Of a DNA stretch of 64,000 nt, positions 43,573-52,102 are shown one piece after another (positions within the stretch are counted from its first letter, which is position 1; each line of letters starts with the position of its first letter). Location of the stretch: NCBI GenBank assembly GCA_910575265.1, contig CAJTEA010000003.1:124001-188000 (forward strand), in the 5' to 3' direction. Made by a program: the position numbers and the translations under genes. The stretch is from Oscillospiraceae bacterium. Its GTDB lineage: Bacteria > Bacillota > Clostridia > Oscillospirales > Oscillospiraceae. The notes beneath the pieces were generated by a model. The model searched no databases, was not told the DNA's origin, and saw only the letters and a list, made by a program, of their open reading frames with translations.

Positions 43573-45480
43573 TTATTTCGCTTTCAGCATCCGGCTTGCG
43601 TTGAGGATGGCCAGCACGGACACCCCCACGTCGGCAAAGACGGCGGCCCACATGTTGGCGTAGCCCAAGGCGGACAGTACCAGCACCAGCAGCTTTACCC
43701 CCAGGGCAAAGACCACATTCTGCCGCACGATGGCCAGGGTTTTCCGGGCGATGCGCACCGCCACGGGGAGCTTGAGCAGGTCGTTGTCCATGAGGACGAT
43801 ATCCGCCGCCTCGATGGCCGCGTCGGAGCCCAGCGCCCCCATGGCCACTCCGATGTCCGCCCGGGAGAGGACCGGGGCGTCGTTGATGCCGTCGCCCACA
43901 AAGACCAGCTTCTCCTTGGGACCCTTGTCCCGAAGCAGGTCCTCTACCCGCTCTACCTTGTCGGCGGGAAGCAGCTGGGCGTAGAACCGGTCCAGTCCCA
44001 GCTCCTGAGCCACCGCCTGAGCGGCTCCCTGGGCGTCACCGGTGAGCATGACCGTCTGCCGTACCCCAGCCGCTTTCAGTTCCCGCAGAGCCTGAGCGGA
44101 GGTGGCCTTGGGCTGGTCGGCGATGACCAGATGTCCGGCGTATTTGCCGTCCGCCGCCACATGGATGATGGTGCCGGGGTGGTCGTGGTCCGAGACATTT
44201 TTGATATTCTCCCGGTCCATCAGCTGACCGTTGCCCGCCAGCACCCGGCGGCCATCCACCACCGCCCGGACGCCGTGTCCTGCGATCTCCTCCACATCTG
44301 TGACCCGCTCCTGATCCAGGGTTCCGCCCCAGGCGGTTACAATGGACCGGGAGATGGGGTGGGTGGAAAACTGCTCCGCCAGAGCGGCCAGCTCCAGCAG
44401 CTCCCGCTCCTCCATGCCCTCCGGATGGACGGCGGTGACAGAGAAACGGCCCTGGGTCAGGGTCCCGGTCTTGTCAAAGACCACAATTCCCGCTTCCGCC
44501 AACGCCTCCAGATAGTTGCTGCCCTTGACCAGGATGCCCTGCTTGGATGCGCCGCCCAGTCCGCCGAAGAAGGACAGGGGGATGGAGATCACCAGGGCGC
44601 AGGGACAGGACACCACCAGGAAGTTCAGCGCCCGGGGCACCCAAGTCCCCCACTGACCATCCAGCAGAGAGGGGATCACCGCCAGAGCCAGGGCGGCAAA
44701 GACCACGATGGGAGTGTAGTACCGGGCAAATTTGGTGATAAAATGCTCTGCCTGGGCCTTTTTCTCGCTGGAGTTCTCCACCAGGTCCAAAATGCGGGCC
44801 ACGGTGGACTGGCCAAAGGGCTTAGACACCTGCACATGGAGCAGCCCGGACAGGTTGACACAGCCTGAAATCACCTCGTCCCCCACCCCCACGTCCCGAG
44901 GCAGGGACTCGCCAGTGAGGGCGGCGGTGTCCAAGGCGGAATTCCCCTCCAGTACCTTACCGTCCAGGGGCACCCGCTCCCCCGCCTTGATGACAATCAC
45001 GTCCCCCACGGCCACCTCGTCGGGATCCACCTGGACCAGCTGGCCCTCCCGCTCCACGTTGGCGTAGTCGGGGCGGATGTCCATCAGCTCGGAGATGGAC
45101 TGCCGAGAGCGGGACACGGCCACGCTCTGAAACAGCTCCCCCACCTGATAGAACAGCATTACCGCCACCGCCTCGGGGTACTCGCCGATAATCAGCGCCC
45201 CGATGGTGGCCACGCACATGAGAAAGTTTTCATCAAAGACCTGTCCGCGCATAATGTTGCGGATGGCCTTCCAGAGGACATCCCAGCCGATTACCAGGTA
45301 GGGAACCAGGAACAGCGGCCACCTTGCCAAAGCGTATGTCCCGCAGCCATTCCGGTCCTGAACCACGCTAAGCGGTGGAATTGGGCCGGACAGCCAGACA
45401 GTGGGTAAAAGCAGGCAGACAACAAACAACACAAAGGCAATGAGAATACGGTACAGGGTCTTTTTTTGCTTTCGGGTCAT
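43573..45480 (-). CDS. Heavy-metal-transporting P1B-type ATPase (Cd/Zn/Co efflux type)
   Basis: A 635-residue metal pump. It has membrane helices, an actuator domain with ALTGESLPRDV, the metal-translocation motif SCPCALVISIPL, the phosphorylation site DKTGTLTQG, an STHPIS motif and GDGINDAPVLSRADIGVAMG. The CPC motif with this surrounding sequence is typical of CadA/ZntA-type divalent-metal exporters. It lacks the usual N-terminal HMA domain; a separate HMA protein is encoded two genes upstream. AGAGGTG sets the start at 45480. Last gene of an ArsR-controlled unit. Confidence 0.9.
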   Translation of the reverse strand: MTRKQKKTLYRILIAFVLFVVCLLLPTVWLSGPIPPLSVVQDRNGCGTYALARWPLFLVPYLVIGWDVLWKAIRNIMRGQVFDENFLMCVATIGALIIGEYPEAVAVMLFYQVGELFQSVAVSRSRQSISELMDIRPDYANVEREGQLVQVDPDEVAVGDVIVIKAGERVPLDGKVLEGNSALDTAALTGESLPRDVGVGDEVISGCVNLSGLLHVQVSKPFGQSTVARILDLVENSSEKKAQAEHFITKFARYYTPIVVFAALALAVIPSLLDGQWGTWVPRALNFLVVSCPCALVISIPLSFFGGLGGASKQGILVKGSNYLEALAEAGIVVFDKTGTLTQGRFSVTAVHPEGMEERELLELAALAEQFSTHPISRSIVTAWGGTLDQERVTDVEEIAGHGVRAVVDGRRVLAGNGQLMDRENIKNVSDHDHPGTIIHVAADGKYAGHLVIADQPKATSAQALRELKAAGVRQTVMLTGDAQGAAQAVAQELGLDRFYAQLLPADKVERVEDLLRDKGPKEKLVFVGDGINDAPVLSRADIGVAMGALGSDAAIEAADIVLMDNDLLKLPVAVRIARKTLAIVRQNVVFALGVKLLVLVLSALGYANMWAAVFADVGVSVLAILNASRMLKAK

Positions 45481-45493
45481 AAAAAACACCTCT

Positions 45494-46108
45494 TTATACG
45501 GACTTTTCCAGCACGGCAATTCCCTCGGGCACCCGGCCCGGAATGACCTCCACCGTTACAGGGGCCAGCTCCAGACCTTCCAGCATCATCTGGTACGTTT
45601 CTGAGGTAAAAGCGTGCTCATAGTGAAAGCCCACGCCCTGATAAATTTTAATCATGGTCCCGTAGGCCGCTCCCACCTTCCCCTGGAGGTAAGTAGGCAG
45701 AATCAGCCGCCCGCCGGGGGCGGCAACCCGCCACAGCTCCCGGACCGCCCGCTCCGGCTGAGGCAGGAGGTGAAGGACATTGGCGGCAATTACCGCGTCA
45801 AAGCTGCCGTCCGGGTCGGACAGGGCGGTCACGTCCCGTTGGGCGAAGCGGATATTGGTCCGACCCCGCTTGTCCGCCTTTTTTCGGGCCCGCTTCAGCA
45901 TGGCCTGGGACTGGTCGGTACACAGCACCGTCCCGGCCCGTTTTGCCGCCGCCAGGGAGAATTCCCCCGTCCCGGCGGCGCAGTCCAGAACCCTGGCCCC
46001 ATAGGGAATCAGCTCCGCCACCCGGTTCGCCGCCGCGGAGTTGACCGCCCGGTTGCTCCGCTCCACCAGGTCGTACAGCCAGGCCACCCGGTCCCAGAAG
46101 TTGCTCAC
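45494..46108 (-). CDS. Class I SAM-dependent methyltransferase (UbiE-like)
   Basis: A 204-residue methyltransferase with SAM motif ARVLDCAAGTGEFSLAAA (motif I), LCTDQSQAMLKRA, and FDAVIAANVLHLLPQPERAV plus PGGRLILPTYLQG. It resembles UbiE/MenG-type or small-molecule methyltransferases; no cysteine set typical of arsenite methylase ArsM is evident. I start at GTG 46108, whose GTGA overlaps the stop of the HMA gene; a TTG at 46123 with AGGTGGAG upstream is the alternative. Its place inside a metal-efflux operon, between chaperone and pump, is odd. Confidence 0.75.
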   Translation of the reverse strand: MSNFWDRVAWLYDLVERSNRAVNSAAANRVAELIPYGARVLDCAAGTGEFSLAAAKRAGTVLCTDQSQAMLKRARKKADKRGRTNIRFAQRDVTALSDPDGSFDAVIAANVLHLLPQPERAVRELWRVAAPGGRLILPTYLQGKVGAAYGTMIKIYQGVGFHYEHAFTSETYQMMLEGLELAPVTVEVIPGRVPEGIAVLEKSV

Positions 46109-46317
46109 AGCACGATCTCGCAATCGGGCTCCACCTTTTTACAGCACTTTACTACGTCCTTCATCACGGCGTCCACATCTTCCGCTTCGATGGTCATCTT
46201 CTGGGTCATAAAGGATACGGAGGCGTCGATGACGCCGGGGAGCTTTTTGATGGCGGTTTCCATTTTGGCGGCGCAGTTGGCGCAGTCCAGGTCGATGAGC
46301 TTAAAGGTCTTTTTCAT
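46105..46317 (-). CDS. HMA-domain metal-binding protein (detached ATPase domain or chaperone)
   Basis: A 70-residue heavy-metal-associated domain with the metal-binding pair in DLDCANCAAKMETAIKKL (CxxC). A second Cys pair (KCC) and DCEIV at the C-terminus may add ligands. It probably hands metal to the P1B ATPase of the same unit, which has lost its own HMA domain. AAGGAAG precedes the ATG. Confidence 0.85.
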   Translation of the reverse strand: MKKTFKLIDLDCANCAAKMETAIKKLPGVIDASVSFMTQKMTIEAEDVDAVMKDVVKCCKKVEPDCEIVL

Positions 46318-46372
46318 GATGAATACTTCCTTTCTGATTTATGGCATTTCGCGCGGGCGGCCGCGGGCCGCC

Positions 46373-46732
46373 CTACTCCAGGATGTGTTCCATACCCTGA
46401 GCCAGGATATGAATGACGTGGTCGTCGGCCAGGGAGTAGTACACGGTTTTGCCCTCCCGGCGGAATTTTACCAGCTTGCTGTTTTTCAGCACCCGCAGCT
46501 GGTGGGACACGGCGGACTGGGTGACCTCCATCAGCTTGGCGATGTCGCACACGCACAGCTCCGACTCCAGCAGGGCGTAGAGAATCTTGACCCTGGTACT
46601 GTCCCCAAAGATCTTGAACAGCTCCGCCAGTTCGTAGAGCTGCTCGTCGGGGGGCAGCTGGGCGCGGACCTTCTCCACGGCGTCCAGATGGACGCATTCC
46701 TCCTCGCAGTGAGGGATGGCTTTCCCTTCCAT
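46373..46732 (-). CDS. ArsR/SmtB-family metal-sensing repressor (CadC-like)
   Basis: A 119-residue winged-helix repressor. An N-terminal HCEEEC cluster and the ELCVCDIA motif in the recognition region match the Cd/Pb/Zn-binding alpha3N site of CadC. LMEVTQSAVSHQLRVLKNSK is the DNA-binding helix-turn-helix, and a possible C-terminal alpha5 site includes DDHVIHIL. It is the first gene of the minus-strand metal unit. A 16-bp dyad overlaps the start of its mRNA, so metal binding should derepress the unit. Confidence 0.9.
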   Translation of the reverse strand: MEGKAIPHCEEECVHLDAVEKVRAQLPPDEQLYELAELFKIFGDSTRVKILYALLESELCVCDIAKLMEVTQSAVSHQLRVLKNSKLVKFRREGKTVYYSLADDHVIHILAQGMEHILE

Positions 46733-46751
46733 AGCGTTCCCCCTTCAATAT

Positions 46752-46807
46752 ATGAGCACTTGTTCATGTGTTGACATTATCATACTATACAGCCCCTCTT
46801 TTGTCAA
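46752..46807 (-). promoter_or_regulatory. Promoter and operator of the metal-efflux operon
   Basis: On the minus strand TTGACA (46802-46807) and TATGAT (46779-46784) are 17 bases apart. ATGAGCACTTGTTCAT (46752-46767) is an imperfect dyad near the start of the transcript, like known ArsR/SmtB operators. Confidence 0.7.
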
Positions 46808-46836
46808 GGGGGGTCCGGGAATTTTTTTCGACGCCC

Positions 46837-46865
46837 TTGCCAGCATGGGAGAAAGTCAGTATAAT
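46837..46865 (+). promoter_or_regulatory. Promoter of the lipoprotein-MBOAT-DHHW unit
   Basis: TTGCCA (46837-46842) and TATAAT (46860-46865) are 17 bases apart, with a 117-base leader before the first gene. Confidence 0.6.
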
Positions 46866-46982
46866 ATTCCTGCCGCAAATTTTTTCTCTCAGTCGGGAAC
46901 CTTTTTCCGCTCTCTGCGTCAAAGCTCTCAGAACCCAAAACTGGGTCTGTTACAACCCCGATAGAAAAGGAGTTTACTTACT

Positions 46983-48134
46983 ATGAAAAGACGTATCTTC
47001 GCGATGGTCCTGGCCTGCGCCATGGCCCTGTCTCTGGCCGCCTGCGGCGGCAAACCTGGCGGGGGCTCCTCCTCCACCTCCGGGAGCGGCTCTGTTGGCA
47101 GCTCCAGTCAGCCTGATGGTTCCGGCAGCCAGGGGGACGTCTCCGAACCCGCCAGCGTCACCCTGAACGAGAGCAGTGTCACCCTGAACGAGGCCGGCGC
47201 CTCTTTCCAGCTTCAGCATTTCACCGGCCCGGAGCCGAATCAGCTCCCCACTTTCTCCTCCAGTGATGAAGCTGTAGCTACTGTGGATGGCAAGGGCACG
47301 ATCACCGCGGTTGCCCCCGGCACCGCCACCATTACCGCCACTTACAAGGACGCCTCCGCCACCTGTACTGTCACCTGCGACTGGACGGATGTGACCCTTT
47401 CCCTGAACCGCGCCAACGTTACCCTGAACAAGGCCGGGGCTACCTTCCAGCTGCGCTGGACCGCCGAGCCCATCATTTACGGTTCTACGGTTTCCTTTAC
47501 CTCTGACAAGCCCGAAATTGCCACGGTGGCCGAGGACGGCACCATCAAAGCCGTCGCTCCCGGCAAAGCTGTCATCACAGTAAACTACGGCGACATCGCC
47601 ACCGCCACTTGCGGCGTCAACTGTAGCTGGAAGGAGAGCCAGCCCGCTCCCGCCCCCAAGCCCGACACCTCCAAGCCCAACGGAGGTTCCAGCAGCTCCA
47701 GCGGCTCCAGCAGCTCCGTACCCGCCGCCAGTGTGAACCTGTCCGATTTCTACACCACTACCACCGGCAAGTATCAGTTCTCCTTCATGATGGAGGCGGA
47801 CGAGACCATGCTGACCACCTTCTTCACCGGTCTGGACGGACAGCCCCTGTCCCAGCAGGTCGTTTACCTGTGCGGCATGAGCCCCTCTCCCCACGGTGAC
47901 TTCGCCCTGGTCCAGGTGTCCGACCCCAAGGATGTGGAGACGGTGAAGGCCATCTTCCAGGCCCGCGTCGACTACATGGTGGGCGACGGCAACGGCCCCG
48001 GCGGCGCTTTCTACCCCATGGAGCAGACCATGTGGGAGGAGAACGCCCGCGTCGCTGTCAACGGCGACTGCGTGATGCTGATTGTCCACCCGGATTGTGA
48101 CAGCATTGTCAATGACTTCAACGCCCTGTTTTGA
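46983..48134 (+). CDS. Lipoprotein with two BIG2 Ig-like domains and a DUF4358 domain
   Basis: A 383-residue lipid-anchored protein. The signal peptide ends in LSLAACGG. A Gly/Ser linker leads to two Ig-like domains (about residues 55-140 and 140-220, each with ATV..GTI.AVAPG.A.IT), a Pro/Ser linker, and a C-terminal DUF4358 domain (about 255-383). DUF4358 proteins are often encoded beside MBOAT and DHHW genes in clostridia, as here, and may support polysaccharide acylation at the cell surface. AAGGAG precedes the ATG by about eleven bases. Confidence 0.75.
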   Translation: MKRRIFAMVLACAMALSLAACGGKPGGGSSSTSGSGSVGSSSQPDGSGSQGDVSEPASVTLNESSVTLNEAGASFQLQHFTGPEPNQLPTFSSSDEAVATVDGKGTITAVAPGTATITATYKDASATCTVTCDWTDVTLSLNRANVTLNKAGATFQLRWTAEPIIYGSTVSFTSDKPEIATVAEDGTIKAVAPGKAVITVNYGDIATATCGVNCSWKESQPAPAPKPDTSKPNGGSSSSSGSSSSVPAASVNLSDFYTTTTGKYQFSFMMEADETMLTTFFTGLDGQPLSQQVVYLCGMSPSPHGDFALVQVSDPKDVETVKAIFQARVDYMVGDGNGPGGAFYPMEQTMWEENARVAVNGDCVMLIVHPDCDSIVNDFNALF

Positions 48135-48195
48135 GGCATAATATCAGGGGGCGGCACAGGCCGCCCCCTTTATTACAAGCAGCGAGGTGTCCGCT

Positions 48196-49632
48196 ATGGT
48201 CTTTTCCACCCCCGCGTTTATGTTTTATTTCCTGGTGCTTACCCTGGCGGCGTACTACATCGTACCCCGCGGGGGGCGCAATGTGGTGCTTCTGTGCGCC
48301 TCCCTGATCTTTTACTATTGGGGGGAGCGGATCTATGTTCTGATTATGGTCCTGTCCACCGCCATCGACTTTACCCACGGTCTGCTGGTGGAGCGGTGCA
48401 AGGCCAGAGGGAACGACAAGGGGGCAAGAATGGCGGTGGCCTCCTCCATTATCTTCAATCTGGCTCTGCTGGGCTTCTTCAAGTACTGGAACTTCATCGC
48501 CGGCAGCTTTGCCGCCGCCGGGCTGGAGTTCATGCCCATCATCCAGTATATCCGTCTGCCCTTTATGGACCCCATCCCCTTCCACCTGCCTATTGGTATC
48601 TCCTTCTACACCTTCCAGACCATGAGCTACACCATCGACGTCTATCGGGGGGACGCCCGGGCCCAGCGGTCCATTCTCAACTTCGGCACCTTTGTCACTC
48701 TGTTCCCCCAGCTCATCGCGGGACCCATCATCAAATACAAGGACCTGGGGGACCAGATTGACCAGCGCGCCTGTTCCACCGAGAAATTCGCCTCCGGCGT
48801 TCAGATTTTTATGGTGGGTATGGCCAAAAAGCTGCTGATCGCCAACAACGTCGGGCTTTTGTGGGACAGCTATAAGGCCATGGCCCTGTCCGACCTGACG
48901 GTGGCCGGAGCCTGGCTGGGGGTGCTGGCCTTCACCTTCCAGATTTACTTCGACTTCTCGGGCTACTCCGACATGGCGGTGGGGCTGGGGCGGATGCTGG
49001 GCTTTGAGTTCCTGCCCAACTTCAACTACCCCTATATCTCCAAAAGCATCACCGAGTTCTGGCGGCGGTGGCACATCTCCCTGTCCACCTGGTTTCGGGA
49101 GTACCTGTATATCCCTCTGGGGGGCAACCGCCGGGGAAAGCCCCGGTGGATGTTCAACCTGTTCGTGGTCTGGGCCGCCACCGGCATCTGGCATGGGGCC
49201 AGCTGGAACTATTTGTTCTGGGGACTGTATTTCTTCGCTCTGCTGATGCTGGAAAAGTTTTTCCTTCTGGACCGGCTGAAACAGGCCCCCGCCGCGGTGG
49301 GGCATATCTATACGCTGCTTCTGGTCATGGTCAGCTGGGCCATCTTCGCCATTGAGGACCTGGGTCACCTGGGCGGGTATCTGAAGGTCATGTTCGGCCT
49401 GGGGGGCGTCCCTCTGGCGGACGGCGCGCTGGGCTACTACCTGACCAGCTATCTGCCCATCCTGTGCGCGGCGGCGCTGGCCGCCACCCCTCTGGGCGCG
49501 GCCCTCTACCGGCACATGGGCACAAGAGCCCAGCAAATCACCTGCGTCGTTCTGGTGGCCGGAGGTCTGCTGGTCTGCACCGCCTATCTGGTGGCCAGCA
49601 CCTACAACCCCTTCCTGTACTTCCGCTTTTGA
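48196..49632 (+). CDS. MBOAT-family O-acyltransferase (AlgI/DltB-like)
   Basis: A 478-residue polytopic membrane protein. It has about ten or more helices and AlgI-type motifs: LPIGISFYTFQTMSYTIDVY, ITEFWRRWHISLSTWFREYL and the invariant-His region AATGIWHGASWNYLFWG. Such proteins move acetyl or other acyl groups from the cytosol to a carrier for surface polysaccharides. GAGGTG precedes the ATG at 48196. The DHHW protein encoded 12 bases downstream would be the extracytoplasmic transfer partner. Confidence 0.9.
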   Translation: MVFSTPAFMFYFLVLTLAAYYIVPRGGRNVVLLCASLIFYYWGERIYVLIMVLSTAIDFTHGLLVERCKARGNDKGARMAVASSIIFNLALLGFFKYWNFIAGSFAAAGLEFMPIIQYIRLPFMDPIPFHLPIGISFYTFQTMSYTIDVYRGDARAQRSILNFGTFVTLFPQLIAGPIIKYKDLGDQIDQRACSTEKFASGVQIFMVGMAKKLLIANNVGLLWDSYKAMALSDLTVAGAWLGVLAFTFQIYFDFSGYSDMAVGLGRMLGFEFLPNFNYPYISKSITEFWRRWHISLSTWFREYLYIPLGGNRRGKPRWMFNLFVVWAATGIWHGASWNYLFWGLYFFALLMLEKFFLLDRLKQAPAAVGHIYTLLLVMVSWAIFAIEDLGHLGGYLKVMFGLGGVPLADGALGYYLTSYLPILCAAALAATPLGAALYRHMGTRAQQITCVVLVAGGLLVCTAYLVASTYNPFLYFRF

Positions 49633-49644
49633 GGAGGCGTGAAC

Positions 49645-50763
49645 ATGTCAAAAAAATTCAGTATTGTTCTCACCGCCCTGTTCTGCGCCTTTATCGGGGG
49701 TGTGGCGCTGATCAGCCTGCTGCTGCCGGACCAGAACTTTTCCCCGCTGGAAAACCGCTATCTGCAAAAGCCGCCCAAGCTGTCGGCGGAGACTCTGAAC
49801 AACGGCAAGTTTATGGAGGACGCCGAGGATTACGTCTCCGACCACATCCTGGGCCGGGACCTGTGGGTGGCTATGAAGGCCTGGAGCGAACGGCTCAGCG
49901 GCAAGAAGGAGAACAACGGGGTTTACTTTGCCGCGCGGGACACCCTCATCAACCGGGTGGACGTCCCCGACCAGTCCAAGCTGGATGAGGATATGGGCTA
50001 TCTGGACACGCTGGCGGGCAATGTGGACGTCCCGGTGTACTTCGGGCTGATTCCTTCCGCCGCGGAAATTTGGGCGGACCGCCTTCCGGCGGGGGCTCCT
50101 ACGGCGGATGAGAAGGCCATCATTGACCGGCTCTACTTCTCCACCGGGGCCGCGACCGTTGACGTGTACGGCGCGCTGGCCCCCCACAGCGGGGAGGATA
50201 TCTACTACCGCACCGACCACCACTGGACCAGCCTAGGGGCCTTCTACGGGGCAAACGCCATCTTTCAGGCGATGGGGCTGGACCCTCTGGACCTGAACGA
50301 CTACCAGAAAACCACCGTTACCGATCAGTTCAACGGCACCCTCTTCTCCTCCTCCGGGGCGCGCTGGCTGCCCCCGGATACCATCCATACCTACGTCCCG
50401 GACCAGGGGATTCAGGTGACCTCCTGGTTCAAGGGGGCACCCGAGACGGGCAGCCTGTATGTGGACAGCTATCTGGACGTGAAGGACAAATACTCCTACT
50501 TCCTGGGCGGCAACCAGGCCCTGTGCGTGGTGGAGAAGGAGAACAGCGACGGGCCCAAGGTTCTTCTGATCCGGGACTCCTACTCCGACTCTCTCACCCC
50601 CTTCCTCACGGAGCGCTTTTCCCAGGTCCATCTCTTCGACCTGCGCTATAACCTGTCCAGTGTCCGGAGCTATGTGGAGGAAAACGGCATCGACGCTGTG
50701 GTTGTGCTGTACAGCTTTTCCAACTTCGCCAGCGACCAGAACCTGTTTTTGCTGGGCAGATAG
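49645..50763 (+). CDS. DHHW-family protein (AlgX/AlgJ-like acyl transfer partner)
   Basis: A 372-residue protein with one N-terminal membrane helix (VLTALFCAFIGGVALISLLL) and an SGNH-like extracytoplasmic domain. The name-giving motif is YRTDHHWTSLGAFY, and VLLIRDSYSDSLTPFL holds the probable catalytic Ser. Related AlgJ/AlgX proteins complete O-acetylation started by an MBOAT protein. GAGGAGG seven bases upstream chooses the ATG at 49645 over a GTG two codons earlier. Confidence 0.88.
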   Translation: MSKKFSIVLTALFCAFIGGVALISLLLPDQNFSPLENRYLQKPPKLSAETLNNGKFMEDAEDYVSDHILGRDLWVAMKAWSERLSGKKENNGVYFAARDTLINRVDVPDQSKLDEDMGYLDTLAGNVDVPVYFGLIPSAAEIWADRLPAGAPTADEKAIIDRLYFSTGAATVDVYGALAPHSGEDIYYRTDHHWTSLGAFYGANAIFQAMGLDPLDLNDYQKTTVTDQFNGTLFSSSGARWLPPDTIHTYVPDQGIQVTSWFKGAPETGSLYVDSYLDVKDKYSYFLGGNQALCVVEKENSDGPKVLLIRDSYSDSLTPFLTERFSQVHLFDLRYNLSSVRSYVEENGIDAVVVLYSFSNFASDQNLFLLGR

Positions 50764-50772
50764 TCAAACCGA

Positions 50773-50801
50773 TTGATTCGCCCCCGGTTTTATGGTATAC
50801 T
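50773..50801 (+). promoter_or_regulatory. Promoter of codBA
   Basis: TTGATT (50773-50778) and TATACT (50796-50801) are 17 bases apart, immediately before the permease gene. Confidence 0.6.
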
Positions 50802-50846
50802 TTTTCCGCGAAAACCGGCATCATAAAAAGATAAGGAGGCGGTAAC

Positions 50847-52082
50847 ATGGCGCGGCCAAGCAGAGCGAAAACAGATGGAGATTTCTCCCGGGAGGCGGTC
50901 CCCGCCGGAGCGCGAAGGGGCTTTTGGAGCATGTTTGTGGTGATGATGGGCTTTACCTTTTTCTCCGCGAGCATGAGCGTGGGAGCCAAGCTGGGCAACG
51001 GCTTGGATCTGAGCAATTTTATCTGGGCGGTGGTCATCGGCGGAATCATTCTGGGGGCCTATACCGGCGGGCTGGCCTATGTGGGCTGCGACACCGGACT
51101 GACCCTGGATCTGCTGGCGCGGCGCTCCTTCGGCACCGCCGGCTCCAAGCTGGCCTCGGCGCTCATCGCCTTTACCCAGATCGGCTGGTTTGGGGTAGGC
51201 GTGGCCATGTTCGCCATCCCCGCCGCTGACCTGCTCCATATCAGTCCCATGGTCCTGGTCGCGATCGCGGGATTGTGCATGACGGCCTCGGCTTATTTCG
51301 GCATCAAGGCCCTCACCGTTGTCAGCGCCATTTCCGTCCCCCTCATCGCCGTGCTGGGAGTGTACTCCATGGCCCTGTCCGCTGTGGAAGGCGGAGGGCT
51401 GACCGCTATCTTTTCCAAATCCTCCGGCGGTCTGACTTTGATGGCCGGGGTGGGACTGGTGATCGGCTCCTTTGTCAGCGGCGGCACCGCCACCCCCAAC
51501 TTTGTCCGCTTCGCCAAAAACAATACCGTGGCGGTGACTACCACTGTAATCGCCTTCTTCCTGGGCAACTCCCTTATGTTCGCTTTCGGCGCTGTGGGCG
51601 GAGCCTTTACCGGAAAGGACGACATTTTCTACGTTATGATCGCCCAGGGTCTGGCCGTTCCCGCCCTGGTGGTGCTGGGGGCCAACATCTGGACCACCAA
51701 CAACAACGCCCTGTATACCGGCGGCCTGGGCCTGACCAACATCACCGGCCAGGGTCAGCGGCCCATGACCCTGGTGTCCGGCGTGGTGGGGACTGTGGCG
51801 GCCATCTGGCTGTACAACAACTTTGTGGGCTGGCTCAACTTCCTTAACGCCACCCTCCCCCCGGTGGGCGCTATCGTTATGCTGGACTATGCGCTCCACC
51901 GCTCCGATTACCGCTCAGGAGTGGAGCCTGTTTTCACTGTGCACTGGGGCTCCATCACCGGTGTAGTCCTGGGCGCTCTGGCGGGCAATTTCCTCCCTGT
52001 GGGCATCGCCTCCGTTAACGCCATGCTTACCGCCTGCGTCTGCTATCTGGCGGCGGAAAAGCTGGTCTACAGCAACCATTAA
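50847..52082 (+). CDS. codB: Cytosine permease
   Basis: A 411-residue member of the nucleobase-cation symporter NCS1 family, with about 12 helices. It has FVVMMGFTFFSASMSVGAKL near the start, and LIAFTQIGWFGVGVAMFAIP and GSFVSGGTATPNFVRFAKN, typical of CodB. It takes up cytosine for the deaminase encoded 20 bases downstream. The start has AAGGAGG upstream. Confidence 0.9.
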   Translation: MARPSRAKTDGDFSREAVPAGARRGFWSMFVVMMGFTFFSASMSVGAKLGNGLDLSNFIWAVVIGGIILGAYTGGLAYVGCDTGLTLDLLARRSFGTAGSKLASALIAFTQIGWFGVGVAMFAIPAADLLHISPMVLVAIAGLCMTASAYFGIKALTVVSAISVPLIAVLGVYSMALSAVEGGGLTAIFSKSSGGLTLMAGVGLVIGSFVSGGTATPNFVRFAKNNTVAVTTTVIAFFLGNSLMFAFGAVGGAFTGKDDIFYVMIAQGLAVPALVVLGANIWTTNNNALYTGGLGLTNITGQGQRPMTLVSGVVGTVAAIWLYNNFVGWLNFLNATLPPVGAIVMLDYALHRSDYRSGVEPVFTVHWGSITGVVLGALAGNFLPVGIASVNAMLTACVCYLAAEKLVYSNH

Positions 52083-52102
52083 GAAAGGCGGGACTCTAAA
52101 CT

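Noticed and set aside
45494-46108. Arsenite methyltransferase ArsM
   Set aside because: The protein is too short and lacks the conserved Cys set of ArsM.
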